Positions 11,464 through 21,000 of a stretch of DNA of 64,000 nt are shown here, piece after piece. Every line of letters begins with the position of its first letter. Position 1 is the first letter of the stretch. Under the pieces are notes generated by a model. It worked only from the letters and a program-made list of their open reading frames with translations, was not told the DNA's origin and did not search any database. A program made the translations under genes and the position numbers. This DNA is from Forficula auricularia (lineage: Eukaryota > Arthropoda > Insecta > Dermaptera > Forficulidae): positions 11,085,044-11,149,043 of the forward strand of contig JALMQS010000085.1 of NCBI GenBank assembly GCA_024734495.1, read 5' to 3'.

Positions 11464-11772
11464 TACAGGGTGTCCCGTATCACAACGATAAACCGTGAAC
11501 AGGGGATAAGGCAATTTACGACAGTTCAGAACGTAAAATTTTTTTAATAAAATTCTTATAGTTGTCGAGTTATAGGCATTTTTTCGAAACGCAACAATTT
11601 TTTTGTTACGCAATCCTGAATATTTCTGCTATTGACCAGAATTCAAAATAAAATCATAAGTACTATACTTTTGGAGAAAAAAATATTTTTGCCGAACTTA
11701 TGTTTTAAAAAATTTTAATCATTTAACTTTGAATCATCTTTAATGTAAAATAAACTGCAACGGATTGTTGCT

Positions 11773-13205
11773 AAACTTTATCCAAATTCATTTGAAATAT
11801 TAATATGTTTATTCCTTTATTATTAATCAGATATCACTTGCTATTTGCAGTTCATGTTGACGTTAAGTAAAAAATAATGATCGATTCTCATTTAATAGTC
11901 GAGGAACAACCATTCTACATTGAATCTTGACGTTTCGGTTATTATTGGTAACCATTGGTGAAGACTATTTTTGATTTTAACTCGATTCCTCCATGTCTTC
12001 AGCAATGGTTACCAATAAAAACCGAAACGTCAAAAATCCAATATAGAATGGTTATTCCTCAAGTATTAGATCAGAATCAATCACTATTTTTGATTTTAAC
12101 TCGATTCCTCCATGTCTTCAGCAATGGTTACCAATAAAAACCGAAACGTCAAAAATCCAATATAGAATGGTTATTCCTCAAGTATTAGATCAGAATCAAT
12201 CACTATTTTTGATTTTAATTCGATTCCTCCATGTCTTCAGCAATGGTTACCAATAAAAACCGAAACGTCAAAAATCCAATATAGAATGGTTATTCCTCAA
12301 GTATTAGATGAGAATCAATCGCTATTTTTGGTTTAAAGTCGATTTATCTATGTCTTCAAAAATGGTCACCAATAAAAACCGAAACGTCAAAAATCCAATA
12401 TAGAATGGTTATTCTTCAAATATTAGATGAGAAGCAATCTCTATTTTTGGTTTAAAGTCGATTCCTCTATGTCTTCAGCAAAGATAAGGGATAAGAAAAC
12501 AACGCAGTTGCTATGGTTACTTATAAAATTTCCTCCCAAATTTTCAGCATTTCACAGAGAGAAGCCTATCCATTCTTAATTAAGCAAGGCTAAATGAGCT
12601 ATATTAAAACGTTCAAATGAATAAATTTTAAAGAATATAAAAAATTAAAAATGTACTATCTTACTCTAGAGTAAAGTACTTTAAAATATAATTTTTTAAA
12701 AACTTTATTTAACTTTTTTTGTGGTCCCCAAGGTACTTAATTAGGAAATTAAATTTAATCAAAATTGGTTGTCATTTTCAAGATATTTAGAAAAAACTAA
12801 AAAAGTACTGAAATAAAGTACTAATGTTTGTGGGCCGATATGTACCAAAAACTAATCAGTGCTTCATTTTGTTAAAAGAATGCTAGGTTTTCAATTTCAT
12901 TTCAATCGGTGCAACGGTGTGGAAAAAATTGTGGTCCAAAAAACGATAACATACATACATACATACATACATACATACATCCGCACGCACTAAATGAAAA
13001 AATCGCACTTTTTGGCCTCTCGACGAGACCCTATGTAATTTTTGGCAAAACCCTCACGTGGTAAAATTCAACCTAATTGAATACTACAATTTGAGACTTT
13101 AATTGAGTCCATGGGTTCCGTAGTCTTTACCTGAGGACCCTTTGAAGCCACGCTTGCCCCGAGAGCGATAACAATACTTTACCCATGATTTGCATTGGAT
13201 AAAGT
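11773..13205 (+). mobile_element. 'ACTTTATCCAA' element, locus 1, with internal satellite
   Basis: Starts ACTTTATCCAAATTCATTTG and ends GCATTGGATAAAGT, short inverted termini. Modules in order: unique head, a 119-bp tandem array (11965-12485), an AT-rich segment with CTCTAGAGTAAAGTACTTT, a conserved block TTTCATTTCAATCGGT, an (ACAT)n microsatellite (about 12950-12980), then CGAGACCC and GGGTTCCGTAGTCTTTAC near the end. Locus 2 (37710-38650) and locus 3 (56532-57790, reversed) keep the same order but differ in array copy number and microsatellite motif. Non-coding. I cannot assign the superfamily. Confidence 0.6.
11965..12485 (+). repeat. 119-bp tandem array (about 4 units) inside the element
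   Basis: Units begin at about 11971, 12090, 12209, 12328 and 12447. Each contains CTCGATTCCTCCATGTCTTC, GCAATGGTTACCAATAAAAA, CCGAAACGTCAAAAATCC and TATTCCTCAAGTATTAGA. The units at 12090 and 12209 are almost identical to the first, while the last two are more diverged (TTTAAAGTCGATT). The 90 bp just before the array (11875-11964) is one unit in inverted orientation, so the first two units can form a hairpin. Confidence 0.75.
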
Positions 13206-13539
13206 AAAAAGTCTAGTATCCTGCCAAAATAAGTCTGGCAAAAATAGTTTTTTCCCCAAAAGTATATTACTTATGGTTTTATTTTGAATTCTGGTCAATA
13301 GCAGGTTATTCAGGATTGCGAAACAAAAATTAGAATAATAAAAAATGTAAATTTGTATCCACAGCATCTCGATATTTAGGGCAGGATAGCGATTTTCACC
13401 ATTTTCAAAAAAATGCCTATAACTCGAAAACGATAAGACTTTTATTAAAAAAAATTTTTACGTTCTGGACCATCGTAAATTTCCTTATCCCCTGTTCACA
13501 GTTTATCGTTGTGATACGGGACACCCTGTATATGTATAC

Positions 13540-14165
13540 TAGCTGCAAGCACACACCGTTATGCCCCCTGGACAACAACCCCCAAACCTTACCGGAGGAC
13601 CACACCTCCACTATTCCCCCTGGGCCCCAAGCCCCCCACTCCACCAACGCAGTACCCCACTCACCCCGCACCCAGTTTTTGCATTTCTAGCCTTCTAGTG
13701 GCCCACAGATTATGTGTACACCCTCTGACCTTCCCTCCCACATTTTGGGTTGTTAGTTTTTGTATTTCTAGCTCTCTAAAGGCCCACAGATTATGTATAC
13801 AATATTTGGTTGAGTTTGCTCCAAGGGAAAGAATTTACATTTTTTCACCCTCCCTCTTTTTGGGTGGTTTTTTGAGGGAATTTTTTTGAACAAAAGTTGT
13901 CAGAAATCACCCCCCCCTCTACAACATTGCTTAAAACAAAATTTGCTGTAGAGTTTAGTTTAGGAGTTATTTAATCATTTCCATTAGTGCGCCTCCCCCC
14001 CCCAACACCCTTTTGGGGTCAAAATATCAAAACGTTATATAGCTATAAACGTAAGTTAGAAGACACCTGATCCAAATATGAAATTTCATACTAATCCCTT
14101 CAGTAACTTTTTGCAGAAATCACGCAAACATACAGACAGACTGACAGTCAGGAATTTTGTTGAGT
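13540..14165 (+). repeat. 'TAGCTGC' repeat with GACAGACTGACAG end
   Basis: Begins TACTAGCTGCAAGCACAC and has a C-rich leading part, AGGCCCACAGATTATGT twice, and a terminal part AATTTCATACTAATCCCTTC, AACTTTTTGCAGAAATCACG, ACAGACAGACTGACAG. This is a common layout of insect non-autonomous elements that end in a GACA-type run. No coding potential. Confidence 0.4.
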
Positions 14166-14542
14166 GTGTTTTCGTTCATAACTTTGCTTGAAACGTGTGC
14201 ATGATCCGAATGATGTAGAAATTAATAATTCAATCAACCGACTCCAAAATTAGTCAAAGCCTCTAATATTGAATGGTGAAATGATTGAACAAGAAAATAA
14301 TTCAACCGACACACACTAAATCTGCGTTTTCAGGATTTTAGCAAGATTTGAAAAAATATAAACTAATTTTTTCAAAAATTTCATTAAATCGATAATCTCT
14401 TTGTTTTGAATAAAAGGAAATATCTAACTTTATATAGGTAAAATATAGGTAAATATACAAAATAGTCAAGAATATCAAAAAGTAATGTGGTGTGAGCAAG
14501 TCACTCCAGATTTTGTTTTAAATAATAAAAAAACTATAAAAC

Positions 14543-15057
14543 TTAAATCTCAATATTAACGGATTCGGTTTCTTCATTTCCAATTCGCGAAAAAGTTACA
14601 GTCGCGTTATTCTCAGTATTTCGTTTGGTTTCATATGCTACTCCTTTTGTTTCTGGCATTTTATAATAAATAAAAACAGCTCCTAAGATGGTGGATATAG
14701 TAGTTATGTATAATATTTTTTGATCAAAATTATTCTTCCTATGCAATAACAATATGTCTTTAACGATGAAAGCAAATGACGTAGAAACCGAAATAGCAAC
14801 GCCGATTCTTCGGACAGGGTAGGGAATGAGTTCTACCATCAAAACGTAAGGGAGAAGGTCGAGGCCAAGAGCCTGTAGAAAACTATTGATAGCGAAGATA
14901 ATTGCAAAAATTGCCATGTCATTCATATGTGCCAAGACAAAAACACTCATACAAAGAAGAGTGATGCAAGAACTAAGGGAAACGAGAAGAAGTACTTTTC
15001 GCCTCACGCACTCAACGATGCAGCAGCAGAGGAACTGCCCAAGTAAATATGTAGTGT
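14543..15057 (-). CDS. Transporter copy 2, exon 5 (helices 8-12, stop)
   Basis: Acceptor TTTTTTTCAG. It reads DTTYLLGQFLCCCIVECVRR, then hydrophobic segments (VLLLVSLSSCITLLCMSVFV, AIFAIIFAINSFLQALGLDL, VLMVELIPYPVRRIGVAISV) and the family tail KMPETKGVAYETK. The last 20 residues are polar, ending ESVNIEI and a stop at 14543. PETKG and the VELIPYPVRRIG element (family E-x-x-P-x-x-x-R) are well kept. Confidence 0.85.
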
Positions 15058-18000
15058 CTGAAAAAAATAAGAAAATGATTAAATGAATAATATTATTAAA
15101 ATAAAAATAAAAATTTTATTTATTTATGTTATACTAGAGAAAAAAGTGAAAACTTTTTATGGAAAAGGAATTTTGACACACTCAATGTTATTCAGAAGAG
15201 AGCAATAAAACTTTCTGGGGACTATTATCTAGTTCACTCGATTTCATGAACAAATATTAGATGGTTCTTTTCCTGACGAGTAAATAGACCCACCTCAAAA
15301 TCCTTGTTTGATTAAAACACAATTTTCTAACTCTTAAATTTGATAAAAAAATCGAAGAACTGCATTCGCCAAATTCTTATCCCCATGATTTTTATCAACT
15401 GAAACTAACTTCACTCTTCCGTGTTTTCTACGACCTACAATTTTCATTTGTTCAAGATTCATAGCCACCGTCAGTCAACTCCTACCCAACACCTGAAATC
15501 TTCCATATCTCTTTCTTCTTTTCACGGTTCATAAGGATCTCGCAGTCTGTTTCTGTATAACTTTTTATCACATTACTCGCTTGAAATCACTGAGTTATTG
15601 GGTGTCAGGTATAAACTCGACTGTGTCATGTGTTTTTATTAAAAACCATTTCGCTCATATTTCTTTTCAGGTATTTGGTCTCGCTCTCCAAAAACATCCT
15701 CCACAGGAAATCAAAATTATGGTCTATATCAAAATCGCTCATATTCAAAATGATGATATGCTGTTTTCTTGATAAGTCTGAAAGAAAATTTATGTCTAAA
15801 ACTAACATAGATGTGTTAACAAACCGTGTCCTGTTTGACAATAGTATTAAACGAGACCGATTACAATACTGCTTCGCATTGGATAAAGTAAAAAAATATT
15901 ATTTAATATCTCTTTAATGACTTTTGAGTATAAAATAAAGTGTAAAATAAATAAGTTCCGATTTTTTTTTAAGTGGATTTTAATCATTTTTTATTAGCTA
16001 GATATTATTTATTTATAAAGTAGTTCATAACTTATACATATAAAGAACCTGAATGATTATGCCCCTTATAAAAATTATTTAAAAAAATGTAAGTGAAGGG
16101 TTAAGTAAGCAAGACCAAAACCAAGAACAAGACTAGAATAATTTGAATAACAACAAGACCAAGACCGATACCAAGCCTACCACAGTCTGGGTCATGGTCT
16201 TGTTTTTCTCATCACTATTCACGAGTGGCTCGCCAACTGTTCGGCTCGTATATATATACACCTTTGTAAGTTAATTGTTAGTATGAAAAATACCAAGGCT
16301 GTGACATCGATGATTATCCCAGGAAAAATTATTTTCAATACTTACCGCCTAGTAATATGTTTATTATAACAAAAAGAGGCCCAAAAAATGCATTTTTAAT
16401 GGGTTCCCGTAAAAAGAATAGCACCATCATTATTCCTATATTCTTCAAAAGGTGCCTGCAAAAATCAATTCCAATATATCAAAATAACGACTTTCTATAG
16501 TCTACATGTGATTAAATTATTCTACAGAAACAGACAGAGAGAGGAACCATTTAAAATAAAAATTGAAAGAGAATTCCTGAGAATGTCAACTACTAAATCC
16601 GATGTGTTTTGAATGATATATTAAAGGAGTTTGGGGCGTAAAGGGGGCACAAGAGAATAATGAAGATTGATCTCAAACAAGTTTACCTGTTTAATTTGCC
16701 CATAGTGCCGACGAGGGTTAAAAACGGGCCATGGGATTCAGTAGCTGACATAATCTCCTAGTTTTTTTTTTATTTTAAAGCTTAACTCTGCTACCATCGT
16801 CAATTTACACTTTAAAAAAATAAAAGCATTTTATTAAAAATAAATACATGATTTTTAAATTTAAATATGTCTTCTTGTAAAATTAACAACTTAAAAAGAT
16901 GCGCATTAAATCATTACTTAAACACTTAAATCAACATGTTTTAAAATCTCATTGATAAGGGAGAAATTCTCCCGAAATTTTTTGAATAAGCGTTACAACA
17001 TTGTTAACTAAAAGATTTTTATATGTTTATAGTTAAAATAATATTGATCATTTATTATAGCATTCTTACCTTTTGGATCTTAACAATGTAATTAATCCAA
17101 TTTGAGACTTCTCTTCTTGCCCATCCAACATCTCTTTGATAAGATTTAATTCGTTCTCAATATCCACCCCCTTCCCTCTCAATTTCTCGAGGGATTGTCG
17201 TGCTTTGGCTTCCTCTCCGTTTGCTAAAAGCCAAACCGGCGAATCGGGTAAGAAAAAAGTACTAGCACTAACAGCAAGTGAGAAGAGAAAAAAGTAAAAT
17301 AATTTCGAAACATATTTTCTATCATTTGGATCTAATAACTCCCAGTACGGAATTCTTATTTGTAAGCTCCAGTAAGCACATGATATTAAACAAATCATTT
17401 TCCCACGATCTTTCTCCTCCACTATCTCGGCTACGTAAATTGGCATAAGACAAAATAGAAATAGGCATAGACCTAAAATGAATTCCGTAATGATAGTTCC
17501 GGTAAACTACAAAAAGAAATACAGATCATTAAATGGCCTACTATTATAATTTATAGTAAGCAATGGATTGTAAATGTAGATAATACTCTTACCAAATGAT
17601 TACCTCCGAAGAGAACTATCCAATATAATAATTTTAATGACGAAAATAAGATGATCAAATTCTTAGCAGAGACATTTCTTGTAAGTACACTAAGTGGTAC
17701 GGCAGTTATTATAAATGTCAGATGAGCTACTATCATGAGGACGTAAAAATTGTCGTAATGAAAAAAAGTTTCAGGAAAAGTCCGTGCGTCAGCCAAACCC
17801 ATATCGAAGAAGTTGAGACATACTGAAAAAACCTAGGATTATTATTTTGTTTCAGTATAAAATTTCTAAAAGATAATTAAATATAAATCATAGTCATTTC
17901 AAGCAAAAAAATTTATTTTGTCTTTACAAATAACTTCAACGATTAGTAGTTTCTATTTGTCTAAGCAAAAAGCTTTTGTCTAAGACAAACTAATTACCAA

Positions 18001-21000
18001 ATCACTTTGTTCCTGGACCCTCTGCCTGTCATTGCATTGGTCCATGATGTCAATGAGAGTCTCCCCCCTCTCCCCCCCCCCGAAAAAATAAACATAATCA
18101 CTAAAACTAATAAGAAATTTAATTTACGGAATCTTTTTATTTATTTACTCATTACACCCAAATACATCCAAAAATACATCTAAATTTCATAGAAAAAAAT
18201 TAATTATCTTTATTAAAGATTTTATGAAAATTACATCATTATTTTCAATAAAAGAGATGAAGTCATTGATTTTGTTTGTTTTTCTTAAGATGACAGAAGA
18301 TCTATACAGTGAATATTATTTTAATTCCATCATTGGGATTCAGTTCCATAATTTATTAATGTAATTTTTGTTTTTCAGAGGATGAGGAACAAAATAAGTG
18401 TTTGTTTATGACTTACCAATTGCAACGTTTCGCCACTTTTATTGCAGCTTCTTCAGGCTCTACAAAGGAGCAAATACATACATCAAAAAAACATTCAAAA
18501 ACAAAAATTCACTCAACTCAAAATCAATTTAATATATACCTTGATAAATAAATCTCCAAACACTTTGTCATTTTTTTTAAGTTCTGCCATTAATATAAAT
18601 AAAGACACTGGAATACATCACTATTCAAAATTTCATAATCAACAATTCAAAAACACCAATATCAAAAAATATACAATCATAACCCTTACAATTTCACTGG
18701 TAAAATTAAAAATATTTCAAAATTAGTCAAAATATTATAAAACTATTTACAATGCACAACTATATACAAAAATCAGTCAAAATATATTAAAAAATATATA
18801 TACAAGCGACGGGAATTTTACAGGGTTTATTACATAGAGCAATTGGATTAAGTCATGAAGAATTTCACAGAGAAAATTTGATAAAGGTAAGAGAGATATT
18901 AAAAATTAATAATTATCCTTCATCATTTACTCGTATATCAAGATCCGTACAAAAGTTCAATGGAATTCATAATAATAAAAAAAATTGATAATAATGCGAA
19001 TACAATTTATTTTAAATTTCCTTATATAAAAGGATTGTCAGAAGCTATTTCGAGATGCTTTACCAGAACACATGTAAAACCTGCATTCTATAATATAAAA
19101 ACGGTAGGCCAATTATATACAAGATTAAAAGACAAAACACAAATAATGAAACGTTCAGAATTGGTATATCAAATAGAATGTGATAATTGTGAAAAGGTTT
19201 ACATTGCCCAGACAAAACAAAAACTGGAAAAAAGAATTTACCAATACAAAAAGGATTGTGAGATTTCGAACAAAGGTAAAGTGGGCCAAACAGCATTAGC
19301 TACGCACAGATTTGAAGAGAAACGAAACTTAATTAAATTTGCGGCATGGAATGTCACATCTTGGGCCGGGAGAGAGCAGGATATTCTTACAGAACTGAAT
19401 GACTTCCAAATTGACTTTTGCGCCATGTCGGAGACCAAGAAAAAGGGAAGCGGCTCGACTAAAATAGGGAATTATATTTTTGCATACTCAGGGAAGAATA
19501 GAGAAGAGCGGGCAAGTGCGGGTGTGGGTCTGCTGATACACGAAAAATATGCGAACAACATACATGACATCCAATATATTAATGAAAGGATTTTGCAAGT
19601 CAACCTAAAATTCCCCAACTCAATCTGGCACTTATTGAGTGTATACGCACCTGATATATCTAAAAAAAAGAGCTCCGAGAGTCCTTCTATGAAGACCTTC
19701 ACAATACCATAAGCCGAGTACCTAAAGAATCAAATTTAATCTTAATGGGTGATTTGAATGCTCGAGTTGGAGATCATGTGATACCTGGTGTCAAACAGCG
19801 TTTCAATGAGAGCGTGGTCAATGACAATGGAGATCTCTTGGTAAATCTATGCGCCATGAATTCTCTCCGAATCAACAACACATTTTTTGATCACAAGGAT
19901 ATCCATAAAACAACATGGGGCAACAGTAGAGGGCATGAATCAACTATTGATTATATTATTACGAATAGGAAAATTCATCCAACACAAGTTTTAGACGTTC
20001 GAGCTCACATAACATCTGATATAAGAAGCGATCATAAGATTATAATTGGGAAACTACGATTGTCAGCCCAGTTGAGTAGAAAGCCAAAACCCAATATAAT
20101 CTCAAAATTCAACATAGAGACATTTCAACATGATAGCGTTAAATATCTTTACTCGTCTAGAATTTCCCAGAAATTTCAAGCAGCACGCATCGCTGAAGAG
20201 GAGCCCGTGGACCAACAATGGGAAAAAATTAAGTCGATTGTACTCAGCTCAGCGGAAGAAGCGTTAGGGAAACGAACTGTAACCCAAAATAACAACAGTA
20301 AGTCAACACCCTGGTATACACCAGAAATAAAAACTCTAGCACAAGAAAAAAGAAAGGCCTACTTGGTTTATATGGCGCTCCCATCACAAGAAAGAAGAGA
20401 TGTATATGTTGAAGTGAGGAATAGGGTGAATGCTAAAATCAGAAAAATTAAAGAGGAATTCTGGCAAAAATTTACAAACGAGATGGAAAGTGACCTCTAT
20501 GGTGCCCAAAAGAAGGTGTGGAAAATTCTGAGGAAAAGCAGAAAGGAGACTAATGAGTTAATCACAAACAACAAAATAACAATTCAGGAATGGGAACAGT
20601 ACTTCAAAACCCTATATTAAAACTCAAACAACAACATCGAAGATATCGCACTTTCAGTCGACGATACACACATGTCAACTGAAGATGTTAAAGTCGAAAT
20701 AGGAAAGCTGAAAAACAGAAAGGCATCTGGTCCAGACGACATATCAAATGAGATGCTGAAGTACGGCGGTCCTGAGCTAATCAAACATCTTACAAATATG
20801 TTCCAGAAGATCTATAAGGAATGTACAATACCTGTAGATTGGAAAAGCAGTATCACTATACCGGTTTTTAAAAAGGGCATCAAAACAGATCCGGAAAACT
20901 ATCGAGGAATAACCCTGTTGAATACTACCGCCAAACTATTCTCTAAAATAATCCTAAACATTCTTTTAGGGTTTATCTCGCCAAGAGAAGAACAACAGGG

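Larger units (their letters stand above)
11464..13535. mobile_element. Long-TIR element 'ACAGGGTGTCCCGTATC', interrupted
   Basis: Left arm 11464-11740 starts TACAGGGTGTCCCGTATCAC and is mirrored by the right arm about 13196-13535, which ends GATACGGGACACCCTGTA. The arms match over more than 200 bp with small indels, and the right arm contains about 90 bp absent from the left. No transposase remains. The centre is occupied by the ACTTTATCCAA element at 11773-13205, so one element has inserted into another. Ends of the type ACAGGGTGTCCC are common on insect non-autonomous elements, but I cannot assign a superfamily. Confidence 0.6.

Noticed and set aside
11965..12485. CRISPR array or functional hammerhead array
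   Set aside because: The units are contiguous tandem repeats without spacers, and the upstream hammerhead core (CUGANGA) is absent.
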